Positions 54,525 through 64,000 of a DNA stretch of 64,000 bases are shown here, in pieces. Location of the stretch: positions 1,302,001 through 1,366,000 of the forward strand of contig CAWHVG010000002.1 in the NCBI GenBank assembly GCA_963832725.1, read 5' to 3'. How positions within the stretch are numbered: the first letter of the stretch is position 1; each line of letters opens with the position of its first letter. The notes beneath the pieces were generated by a model that worked only from the letters and a program-made list of their open reading frames with translations, was not told where the DNA came from and ran no database searches. The stretch is from JAEZBP01 sp963832725. GTDB taxonomy: Bacteria; Myxococcota_A; Polyangia; Polyangiales; Sandaracinaceae. Made by a program: the position numbers and the translations under genes.

Positions 54525-54959
54525 CGACCACGGCCGCCTCGTGCTCGACAACAACCGCTCCGAGCGCGCGCTGCGCAGCGTCGCTGTCGGCCGCAAGGCC
54601 TGGCTCTTCGTCGGCAGCGACAATCACGCCGTGAGCACCAGCCACCTCTTCACCCTCGTCGCCTCGGCGCGCCTGCACGGTCTCGACCCCGAGGCCTACC
54701 TCCGCGACATGATCCGCGTCGTCTCCCACTGGCCACGCGACCGCTACCTCGAGCTCGCCCCGCTCTTCTGGAGGCGGACTCGCGAACGGCTCGTGCCCGC
54801 CGAGGAATCGACGCCGAGCTCGGGCCCCTCACGATCCCCGAGCCTCTGCCGGCGCAGCCCACGACCGAGCAGCACCCGTCGCGCTGAAGAGGTCGAGGTC
54901 ACGCCCGCAGTCTGGCCCGGCCGCGATCGACGCGCTCCACTGCGTCACGCAGCGGATAC
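54525..54959 (+). pseudogene. IS66 right-end fragment (tnpC 3' end)
   Basis: Nearly identical to 49467-49899, with two extra bases and a few substitutions late in tnpC (for example GAGGAATCG for GAGATCG), which break the frame. It encodes LVLDNNRSERALRSVAVGRK and onward and keeps the terminal AGCGGATAC. It begins mid-gene (CGACCACGG) and has no left end. It forms the right boundary of the composite unit. Confidence 0.9.
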
Positions 54960-54967
54960 GAGACGAC
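54960..54967. repeat. right 8-bp target duplication of composite element
   Basis: GAGACGAC directly follows the IS66 fragment's terminal GGATAC and equals 47252-47259. It lies one base before the stop codon of the neighbouring permease gene. Confidence 0.75.
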
Positions 54968-54968
54968 A

Positions 54969-55880
54969 TCAACGCACAGGCAGTCCCCCGAGCCCGTCAT
55001 CGCGAGACGCGAAGTGCAGCCGGATCAAATCCAGAGTCCCCAGAACCGCAGGTACCGAACACAGCCCCAGCACCCAAGGCCAAGACGAGGACAACGACAC
55101 CCCGTGCCCGAACGCTCGCGGCCCCTCCTGCGCCAGCAGGAACACCGCCATCACCATGACGAACCACGCGAACCCACGGCGCAAGAGCGCCTGCGGCACC
55201 CGCCCCGCCAGCGCCGCGCCCCCGAAGCTGCCGAGGACCGCCGCCGCCGTCACCATCGCCGCCAGCCCGTAGCTCACCGTCGTCTCCCCCACGTGCCCCG
55301 CGAACGCCGCCAGCGAGTTCATCGCGATCACCAAGAGCGACGTCCCCACCGCCTCGCGCATCGTCAGCCCGCCGAGCAACACCAACGCCGGCACCACCAC
55401 GAACCCGCCGCCCGCGCCGATGAGTCCCGTCACCGCGCCCACCGCCAGGCCGAGCACGACGATCTTCACGTATGCCAGCGCGCCGCCCTGCGGCTTGGCC
55501 GAACCGCCCTTGCGGGGACGCATCATGGCCACTGCGGTGACGACCATCATCGCGCCGAACGCCACGAGCAGCACCACGCCGGGGATGAGGTGGGCGATCC
55601 GCCCCGCGGCGAACGCCCCCAGCATGCTGGTCCCACCGAAGAGCAACCCGGTCCGCCAGCGAACCCGCCCCTTGCGGGCGTGCGGCACCAACGCGGCGAT
55701 GCTCGTCGCGCCGACCACCAAGAGCGAGGTGGCGATCGCCTCGTGCGCCCCCTGCCCGAGCACGTAGACTAGGATCGGTACCGTCAGGATGGAGCCGCCG
55801 CCGCCGAGTAGGCCGAGCGAGACGCCGATCAGGACGGCGAGAGCGAGGCCGAGGACGAGGATGGGCAAGGCGACTGTCAT
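54969..55880 (-). CDS. TauE/SafE-family sulfite exporter-like permease
   Basis: 303 residues with about eight helices arranged as two repeats. The first has GVSLGLLGGGGSILTVPILVY, the second GAVTGLIGAGGGFVVVPALVLL; these duplicated Gly-rich motifs define the TauE/SafE (DUF81) family, which exports organosulfur or sulfite anions. Both repeats are followed by A-x(2)-TSLLV motifs. The stop codon lies next to the composite-element duplication, so the insertion replaced only its downstream region. Specific substrate not deducible. Confidence 0.9.
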   Translation of the reverse strand: MTVALPILVLGLALAVLIGVSLGLLGGGGSILTVPILVYVLGQGAHEAIATSLLVVGATSIAALVPHARKGRVRWRTGLLFGGTSMLGAFAAGRIAHLIPGVVLLVAFGAMMVVTAVAMMRPRKGGSAKPQGGALAYVKIVVLGLAVGAVTGLIGAGGGFVVVPALVLLGGLTMREAVGTSLLVIAMNSLAAFAGHVGETTVSYGLAAMVTAAAVLGSFGGAALAGRVPQALLRRGFAWFVMVMAVFLLAQEGPRAFGHGVSLSSSWPWVLGLCSVPAVLGTLDLIRLHFASRDDGLGGLPVR

Positions 55881-56144
55881 GATGATGGTTCTCCCGACAA
55901 CGGACCTTGCGACGACCGTGCCAGCGGCCTACCGGTGGGGATGATGCGTACGTTCGCCCACACGGTGCGCAACGAAGTGAAACGAGGGCGTTTCCGCGCG
56001 ATCGGCACGCCGGGGGGGCAGCGCGCCGCCCCTTGGGGCCCGCCCGCGCTCCGAAGGCCCGGCGCCCCCGTGAAAGTCGGCGGGGAAAGTCGACAATGGG
56101 CGAACGCGCGGAACTGGATCGGTCGCCGATCCGTCCTGAAGGGC

Positions 56145-57486
56145 ATGGGGTTGGCTCGCGTATGGGTGCGCTTCGCGGTCGGCGCGGCGCTCTCGGCGTG
56201 CGCCGTCTCCGCGTCGGCGCAGGCTCCCCAGGTGCCGCCCCACTCGTTGCGGCTGCACACGGTGGAGCACGGGCCGTGGCCCAACGCGGTGGCGGCGTTC
56301 CAGCGCGACCGCGCGTCCGAGGGCGGCGTCGTTCACGTGATCGTCCTCGACGAGGACGGCAGCCGGGCTGCCTGCGGGTCCTACGAGCTGAACTTCGAGG
56401 AGGAGGGCGCGGCCGCGTTCCGCGTTCTCGCGTGCGATCCGGCGACGGGCGCCACGGCCGTGCAGCTCGTGTCCCGCACGGCGCTCTTCCGCCACGGCGG
56501 CATCGTGCCGGAGCCCCGGCGTATCATGCTCGCCGCGACGGAGGTGCGGGTCGGCTCGGCGGCCGGCGGCGCCGCGCTCACGGGAGGCAGCACGTTGATT
56601 TGTTCCGTGCAGATCCGCCCCTACGTCGACGATTCTCGAGCACGGCGGCCAGGTCCCGCTCACGCCGGATCGCTACGCGGCGCGGGTCCGCGCCGCCGAC
56701 GTTCAGGTGCAGCAGCAGGGAGGAGGGTGGTTGCTGACCTCGGGCGCGCGGAGCCAGCTGACGCTCGACTACGACGTGGTCGACCGGCAGACGCAGGAGG
56801 TGGTGCTGACCGATCGTGCGACCTTGGCCTGCGCGTCCGGCATCCCGCGCGAGGAGGCGATGACCGGCGGACAGCACGAGGTGGTGGTGACCCGCACGGG
56901 CGAGCGTCTGGAAGGGCTGGTGAGGCTCTTCCCCGGCGGCGGCATCGAGCTGAACACGGCGGTCGGCGTGCGCCACTTGGCCCCTTCGGACGTGCTCTAC
57001 CACGGGCCCGCGGACGAGGTCCCCGAGCTACGCGACGTGGGCGGGCCCTCCGGCACGGGCTACGAGCATGTCGCCTATCAGCCGATTGGGCAGCTCACGC
57101 TCCACCGGCTCGATGGGACGCCCGACACGCTCTGCGTGGGCTGGTGCGATCTCGTCCTCGGCGCCGGCGTCCGGCGGCTGGGGCTCTCGCGCGAGAACGG
57201 TCCCATCCTCGCGGCCGCGCCGGTCGACGTCTCGCGCTCGGGCACGCTGCGCGCGGACTATCACGACCACTCGAACCAGCGCGCCATCGGCTTGCCCGTC
57301 CTCTTGTCGGGCCTCTTCGCGGCCACGGTTCCGGCGGTCGGCATGCCGGTCTTGGCCGAAGCGGGGTCCGACAACGGGGGATACTGGGCGTTCGTCAGCG
57401 TGTCCGCCGCCGCCAGCTTGGCCCTGACGATTGTGGGCGCCTACCTCTTCGGCCTTTCGGACGGCGCGGTGCTGCACTTCGACTGA
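56145..57486 (+). CDS. secreted membrane-anchored hypothetical protein, frame broken once
   Basis: About 446 residues when joined. The signal peptide MGLARVWVRFAVGAALSACA ends near SASA; beta-rich segments follow (VVHVIVLDEDGSRAACGSYELNF, then in the next frame LEHGGQVPLTPDRYAARVR and SGARSQLTLDYDVVDRQTQEVVL). Two C-terminal helices (GLPVLLSGLFAATVPAVGMPVL, AAASLALTIVGAYLFGL) suggest inner-membrane anchoring with a periplasmic body. The frames join at about 56620-56632 (one base). The ATG at 56145 begins at the signal peptide; the open frame upstream to 55935 lacks coding character. No family recognised. Confidence 0.6.
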
Positions 57487-57635
57487 CGCCGGCTCGCGAG
57501 ATTCGAGCTCAGCTCGCGGCGTCGAGCGCCTGTGCCGCCTCGCCACACTCTTCCTGCGCCGCTGCCGTGCGGACGGCGAGCTCCTCGATCGTCTCGGCGT
57601 CGACCTGCAGCGCGGTGAGGACGGCGAGGTCGAGC

Positions 57636-59703
<2,068 letters not shown>

Positions 59704-59844
59704 GCGGCGGCGTGTAGCACGTGGGTGCGTCTCTTTCACCCGTGGGACGCGGGGGCCGCGCGCTCACTCCAGCGGAGGTCGCGTCCTTCTCCGGGTCCGT
59801 TGACTTCGTCGGTGGGACCGGTCTGCTTTCGAGTGGAGGTGCGC

Positions 59845-60764
59845 ATGGCGCGTTCGCAGCTGTTTTCGCGTGTCATGGTCGCAGCGCTGGCGTTCGCGGC
59901 CGGTTGCGGCGGGGGTGTGACCGTTCGGGACGCCGGCTCGGAGGACGGGCCACGAGCTGTCCGACCGACCGGATCGCCTGTGGCGGTCGCTGCGTCGATC
60001 CGGCTCGCGACCCGCAGCACTGCGGCGACTGCGGGACGGCCTGCGCGATGGGAGAGGTGTGCGCGGCCGGCGTCTGCGAGGTGCAGTGTCCGGTCGGCCA
60101 GAGCGTCTGCGACGGAGAGTGCTTCGATCTGACCAGCTCGCGCGCGCACTGCGGTGACTGCGCGACGGCGTGCGCGGCCGGCGAGGTGTGCAGCGGCGGG
60201 AGCTGCGGTCTGAGCTGTGGGGGGTCGACGCCGACGCAGTGCGGCGACGCGTGCGTGGACACCAACACCAACCCCAACCACTGCGGCGTGTGTGGCAACA
60301 CGTGCGTCGGCACGACGCCGGTGTGCAGAGGGGGCGTCTGCGGGGCCGGGCCCATCGTCTCGTGTGGTGGCTACGACTATCCGGAGACGACCATCGTCCC
60401 CAGCACGAGCTGCACGGCCTGGTACTCCGGCTGCACCGGGAGCCAAGAGTTCCGCGTCGTCGGGTGCTACGCCACCAACCCGGGCAACGTCTGCCCGGTC
60501 GGGTTCGGGCCCGCCGGGGTGATGCTGATTGGACAGTGGGCCGCGGCGGCCAACATCACCCGCTACGAGAGCGGCACCAGCGTGTGCGCGTGGACCGACG
60601 GCGGCGCCGCCAGCAGCGTGTGCGGCGGGTCGGGCCCGGACAACAACTACTGCTGGCCGAAGGGGCAGGCCTGTGGGGCCTCGTGCCCGACCAACTGCTG
60701 CCCGACCTCGGGCCCCTGCTCCAGCTCGGCGCCGAGCCCGCTGCTCTGCGTCCGCAACCCGTGA
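59845..60764 (+). CDS. Cys-rich lipoprotein with Stig1-like repeats, frame broken once
   Basis: About 306 residues when joined. The N-terminus MARSQLFSRVMVAALAFAAGC has a lipobox (AFAAGC), with a perfect GGAGGT ribosome site 5 bp before the ATG. After about 59960 the next frame continues CPTDRIACGGRCVDPARDPQHCGDCGTAC and two further Stig1-like repeats, then a domain of about 120 residues with WYSGCTGSQEFRVVGCYATNP and a Cys-rich tail. Same class as the 12365-13495 protein, but with an extra C-terminal domain. Frame join about 59955-59962. Confidence 0.7.
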
Positions 60765-60794
60765 GACTGAGGAGTCGCCGATGCCGGCGGAGCC

Positions 60795-63356
60795 TCAGCG
60801 GGCCGGGCGGAGGTGGTGGGTGCGCACCGGGAGCCGTTCCTCGCGGCAGAAGGCGTGCTGCCGCCCGCACTCCAGGCGGAGCTGGGCGATGGCGTCGGGG
60901 CTGCGATGGACGACGTAGGCTTCGCGCGCGTCGTCGGCACCGGGCAGCCCGAGGGCGGCGAGGACGACGTATTGAGTACGCAGGAGCGACTCGTCGCGCG
61001 GCTGCAGCGCCAGCCCGCGGCGGACGGCGGCCAGCGCGCCCCGGTCGTCGCCGGCGCTGCCGAGCGCGCGGGAGAGGTCGACCCAGCGAGTGTCGTCGAG
61101 CGGCGCGGCGAAGGCGGCGCGCCGGTAGGCGGTCGAGGCTTCGTTCCAGCGCCAGACCTGCGCGTAGGCGTCGGCGCGGAGGCGATCGAGGGCGGGCATC
61201 GGGCCGGAGAGCGCTTCGGCCTGGTCTGCGGCCGTCAACGCTTCCTCGAGCCGGCCTTGGCGACCCTCGAGCCGCGCCTGCTGTGCGAGGATCATGGCGC
61301 GAGCGTGCGAGTCGGGCGCAGTCTCCATGGCGGCGGCGAGGGAAGGGCGCGCGTCGTCGAGGTGCTCCTGCACGTCGCCGATCAGCGCCAGCGCGTGATC
61401 GAAGAGGCGCCGCCAGGTGGGCGCCGTCGCGCCGCCGCTCGCCTCGCGCCGGTCGCTGCCTTCGCCGATCCAGACCCGCGCGTTGGCGAGCGGCGTGATC
61501 GGCTGCGGCCGACAGGCGTCGATCGGCGCGCGGCCGAGCTCACGGGACGTGGCGACGAAGAGGCGGCCGCGAGCGGTCCGCTGGGCCTCGCAGGCGGCGC
61601 GGGCCAGCGTGAGGTTGTGCCGCCGGTGCATCAGGCGCGCTTCGATCGAGAGTGGCATGCGCGCGTCGGCGGGCACGTCGAGCACGTAGCGGGCGGCCTC
61701 CGCGTCCCGCGGCGCGATGGTGTGGTCGACGATCTTGGCGCGGAAGCGCTCGACGTGGTGGCGGTACTCGGGCTCGGCGTTCGCGTCGACCATCAGCGCG
61801 CGCAGGCGGTGCGCCTCGGGGTCGTCCTCGGTCGCGTGGCGGGTGCCCGCTTCGGCGACCCGCGCGCCGTCCGCGTCGCGGACCTCGACCTCGACCCAGG
61901 TGTCCTGGGTGTCCACGGTGCCGCCGGGGAAGCGGTGGCCGGTCCCTTCGTTGCGGACCACGACGTCCAGCTCGACGTGCTCGCCGCCGTGTACGTCGGC
62001 GCCGTCGGCCGGCAGGAAGCGGGCTTCGCCGACCCGGACCGCCGCTACGTCGATGCTGGCGGCGCGGCGGAGGAGCGTTTGGATGGCGGCGAGCTGGGCG
62101 TCGTCGCCGGTCGCGCCGGCGAGGGCGGTGTGCGCGCCCGGAAAACGATGGCTGTGGACCTGGCCGTGGTCGTCGGCGGCGAGGTCACCACGGCGCGCGT
62201 CGTCGGCGGGCATGTGGCAGCCCTGGCAGTTGGCCCGCTCGACCGGCTCGTCGAGGCGCGCGGCCGTGCTCCCCGCGTAACGCGAGCGCCGCCACGCGCT
62301 CAGCTCGTCCACGGCGTCGAGGTGCTGCGCGTTGCCCATCGCCGGGCCGACGAACCCGCGGTGGCAGGCGCCGCAGAGCTCGGAGGTGCGGAGCGGGTCC
62401 GGCGCCAGCGCCTCGACGTGCTCGCGGATCGACAGCGGGTTGCCCGGGTCCGGCAGGTGGACCGCGCGGGTGCTCAGCGTGTAGCTGGCAGAGCCGTCGG
62501 CGCGGACCTCGCGGATGCCGTGACAGACCATGCAGGTGACGCCGGCGTGCGCGCGCGGATCGTCGGGCGCCACGGGCTGGTCCGCCTCGCCCGCCACCAG
62601 GAGCACCGGATCGTGGCAGCCCGCGCAGAAGCGGCCGCGCTCGCCGCCCGCGTGCTCGCGGAAGGAGTCGACGGCCTGGCGGTACCAAGGGTTGTCCATG
62701 CTGGCCCGCGCGTGGGGGCTGGCGCGCCAGCTCTCGACGATGTCGGCGTGGCATTGGGCGCAGCGCTCGACGTCGGCGAGCTGCTCGACGTCGCGCGGGT
62801 CGCCTTCGAAGAGCCGGAGCTGGGTTTCGGGAAAGAGGCCGCCGCTCGAGGGCAGCACGGCGGTCGACGCTCCGGTCGAGCCGTGCATCCCGTCGTGCGC
62901 TTCGCCACCCCGCATCGCGTCGTCGTGCGAGGCGTGCATCCCGCCGTGACGTTCGCGGTCGTGCATCGGTGGGTGAGCGTCGCCGCCGCGCGTGGCGGCA
63001 GCGTGCGTTCCATCGGCTTGCGTCGAGCGGTGAGCGGTGCCCGCGTGCATTTCGCCGTCGTGCATGCCGCGATGACTCGTGTTGCCGTCGTGTGAGCCGA
63101 TTGGAGCCGCGCCGTCGTGCATCCCTTCGCGGCTCGAGCGCGGGCGGGCTCCGGTTCGCGTCGCGCGCGAGTCGCTTCGCTGGGCGCGGGCGGTGCTGGA
63201 GAGCTCGCAGCCGGTGGCCGAGAGGGCCAGGGGCATGGCCAGGGCGAGCGCCGCGAGCGCGCGGCTCGCGAGGCAGACGCCGGTTGCGCGCCGCCTCTCG
63301 AAGCTCGGTGCTCGCTCGCTCGCCTGCATCATCCCGGTCGTTTCTGGACGTCCCAC
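60795..63356 (-). CDS. penta-heme c-type cytochrome lipoprotein with His/Met-rich leader and TPR tail
   Basis: 853 residues. The lipobox is SATGC (Cys 50). Residues about 78-160 are His/Met/Asp-rich with GMHDG-type repeats, a likely metal-binding tract. Five CxxCH heme sites follow at about 199 (CAQCH), 244 (CAGCH), 275 (CMVCH), 328 (CGACH) and 377 (CQGCH), with extra His as possible axial ligands. This arrangement resembles cytochrome c554/NapC-like multiheme proteins. A beta domain (VVVRNEGTGHRFPGGTVDTQ) and about 200 residues of TPR-like helices complete it. Probably outer-membrane or periplasmic electron transfer. Start GTG 63356; ATGs at 63332 and 63329 are equally possible. Convergent with the Stig1-like gene. 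Confidence 0.82.
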   Translation of the reverse strand: MGRPETTGMMQASERAPSFERRRATGVCLASRALAALALAMPLALSATGCELSSTARAQRSDSRATRTGARPRSSREGMHDGAAPIGSHDGNTSHRGMHDGEMHAGTAHRSTQADGTHAAATRGGDAHPPMHDRERHGGMHASHDDAMRGGEAHDGMHGSTGASTAVLPSSGGLFPETQLRLFEGDPRDVEQLADVERCAQCHADIVESWRASPHARASMDNPWYRQAVDSFREHAGGERGRFCAGCHDPVLLVAGEADQPVAPDDPRAHAGVTCMVCHGIREVRADGSASYTLSTRAVHLPDPGNPLSIREHVEALAPDPLRTSELCGACHRGFVGPAMGNAQHLDAVDELSAWRRSRYAGSTAARLDEPVERANCQGCHMPADDARRGDLAADDHGQVHSHRFPGAHTALAGATGDDAQLAAIQTLLRRAASIDVAAVRVGEARFLPADGADVHGGEHVELDVVVRNEGTGHRFPGGTVDTQDTWVEVEVRDADGARVAEAGTRHATEDDPEAHRLRALMVDANAEPEYRHHVERFRAKIVDHTIAPRDAEAARYVLDVPADARMPLSIEARLMHRRHNLTLARAACEAQRTARGRLFVATSRELGRAPIDACRPQPITPLANARVWIGEGSDRREASGGATAPTWRRLFDHALALIGDVQEHLDDARPSLAAAMETAPDSHARAMILAQQARLEGRQGRLEEALTAADQAEALSGPMPALDRLRADAYAQVWRWNEASTAYRRAAFAAPLDDTRWVDLSRALGSAGDDRGALAAVRRGLALQPRDESLLRTQYVVLAALGLPGADDAREAYVVHRSPDAIAQLRLECGRQHAFCREERLPVRTHHLRPAR

Positions 63357-63375
63357 GCCTGTGAAAGTTCTCGCG

Positions 63376-64000
63376 TCAGCGCCGCCGCCGCAGCGCCCAT
63401 CCGGCCAGCAGGGTGCCGAAAGCGAGCGCGACGCCGGCCGGCGCGCGGCCGTGGCCGACCGTGCGGCCGACGGAGCAACCGGCGAGGCTCGCCGACGCGG
63501 TCACGGGCGCGGGTGCCGGGTCGTCTCGCCAGCGCGCCTGGCTCGGGAGGGTCGCCGCCTCCTTGCGCGCGCCGCCACGGCGGTGGTGACGCCGCCGGCG
63601 GAGCTCCGGGATCGGCCGCCGGAGGTAGTGGTTCAGGTTCACGTTGCGCCGCGACTGCTGCGAGAGATCGAGCGCGGGTCGCGGCGGCGGCTCTCCTCCG
63701 CCGGGCGGACCGCCCCAGACGCCCCGCCGCGGGTGCTCGCAGGTGACGGCCCCCGCCCAGCGGTGGAGGATCGCGTAGCGGCCCTGGAAGTTGTTCACGC
63801 CGCTCGGCTGGACCTCGCGCTCCATGCGCCCGCGCGCATCCGGGATGCCGCGCCCGCCGACCACCGGCGGCGCTGCGCGGAAGACGAGATCCTCGTCGAG
63901 CCCGTCGCGGTCGTAGCGGTGATGGAGGCGCGTCAGCGTCCAGGAGCCGGGATAGGTCATGCCGGGCCCGCCGCCGACCACGTCGCCGCCGAGGGTGGCG
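63376..64000 (-). CDS. MYXO-CTERM protein, C-terminal part (partial)
   Basis: The frame runs off the window end (ATLGGDVVGGG precedes the first internal GTG), so the N-terminus is missing. About 208 residues are seen: YPGSWTLTRLHHRYDRDGLDEDLVFRAA, VNNFQGRYAILHRWAGAVTC and a GVWGGPPGGG segment reminiscent of DUF2330 proteins (tentative). Then an Arg-rich linker follows and the C-terminal GCSVG, a hydrophobic helix (GVALAFGTLLAGWAL) and RRRR. The last feature is the MYXO-CTERM anchor pattern. Upstream of and co-oriented with the penta-heme cytochrome gene, 20 bp apart, so possibly one operon. Confidence 0.65.
   Translation of the reverse strand, partial: ATLGGDVVGGGPGMTYPGSWTLTRLHHRYDRDGLDEDLVFRAAPPVVGGRGIPDARGRMEREVQPSGVNNFQGRYAILHRWAGAVTCEHPRRGVWGGPPGGGEPPPRPALDLSQQSRRNVNLNHYLRRPIPELRRRRHHRRGGARKEAATLPSQARWRDDPAPAPVTASASLAGCSVGRTVGHGRAPAGVALAFGTLLAGWALRRRR

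Larger units (their letters stand above)
47260..54959 (+). mobile_element. composite-transposon-like unit bounded by IS66 ends (7.7 kb)
   Basis: The left boundary is the complete IS66 (47260-49899); the right boundary is a 435-bp copy of the IS66 3' end (54525-54959). Both outer ends terminate in GTATCCGCTGC or its complement, and the unit is bracketed by GAGACGAC. The internal IS66 right end (49899) is followed by an unrelated octamer (CATCTTCC). The cargo of about 4.6 kb holds a tyrosine-recombinase remnant, a MopE-like lipoprotein gene, a membrane/coiled-coil protein gene and a receiver-domain gene, and looks less G+C-rich than its surroundings. The pre-insertion site is reconstructed as the repeat cluster joined to the 3' end of the TauE/SafE gene. 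Confidence 0.7.

Overview
The window is about 70% G+C, with G/C at almost every third codon position. It looks like chromosomal DNA of a myxobacterium-like organism (Myxococcota, plausibly the Polyangia/Sandaracinus side). The pointers are: three proteins with a C-terminal Cys-containing motif, membrane helix and Arg tail (MYXO-CTERM type); several Cys-rich lipoproteins with Stig1-like or MopE-like repeats; a bactofilin; a Ser/Thr kinase with a zinc-ribbon N-terminus; and F1Fo genes in b'-b-delta-alpha-gamma order. Taxonomy is an inference from gene content. No tRNA or rRNA gene was recognised.

Layout. 1-5.8 kb: ABC-2 exporter, a sulfatase-like lipoprotein, an NhaD-type antiporter. 6.0-7.6 kb: a complete IS4-family element. 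7.6-11.8 kb: LytTR/LytS-type two-component pair and a DODA-type dioxygenase. 11.8-13.6 kb: tandem repeats, a palindromic operator-like site, a Cys-rich lipoprotein, a large AT-rich palindrome. 13.8-18.8 kb: AhpD-like protein, CDP-alcohol phosphatidyltransferase, rhomboid protease, small hypotheticals, two hydrolases. 19-24.3 kb: atpF'-atpF-atpH-atpA-atpG (minus strand) with a consensus sigma-70-type promoter upstream and a hairpin terminator; atpD and atpC are absent. 24.5-31.2 kb: bactofilin, trypsin-like MYXO-CTERM protein, homoserine dehydrogenase, and a TPR protein-prmA-rsmE operon. 31.3-39.2 kb: a GspE-N/HEAT protein, a Ser/Thr kinase, and a 7TM-GAF protein with a degenerate sigma-54 activator domain. 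39.2-40.65 kb: gene-free DNA with an inverted repeat, a 41-bp dyad array and a 16-bp minisatellite. 40.7-46.7 kb: large Cys-rich MYXO-CTERM protein, alpha/beta hydrolase, secreted SPOR-like protein, a hypothetical. 46.8-47.25 kb: short repeats and a 147-bp imperfect palindrome.

47.26-54.96 kb is the most interesting part. A complete IS66 (47260-49899) is followed by about 4.6 kb of cargo and then by a 435-bp copy of the IS66 right end. The 8-bp sequence GAGACGAC lies immediately left of the IS66 left end and immediately right of the right-end copy, but does not flank the internal IS66 end. This indicates that the whole 7.7-kb block behaves as one inserted, composite-transposon-like unit. The cargo starts with a beheaded tyrosine recombinase and carries a MopE-like lipoprotein, a membrane/coiled-coil protein and a stand-alone receiver domain.

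55-64 kb: TauE/SafE permease, a secreted hypothetical, an ABC-F ATPase, another Stig1-like lipoprotein, a penta-heme lipoprotein with a His/Met-rich leader, and the C-terminal end of another MYXO-CTERM protein.

About nine otherwise well-conserved genes contain single-base frame breaks, concentrated in the ABC-F gene. Most look like residual assembly or sequencing indels rather than real decay, and those genes are annotated across the break.
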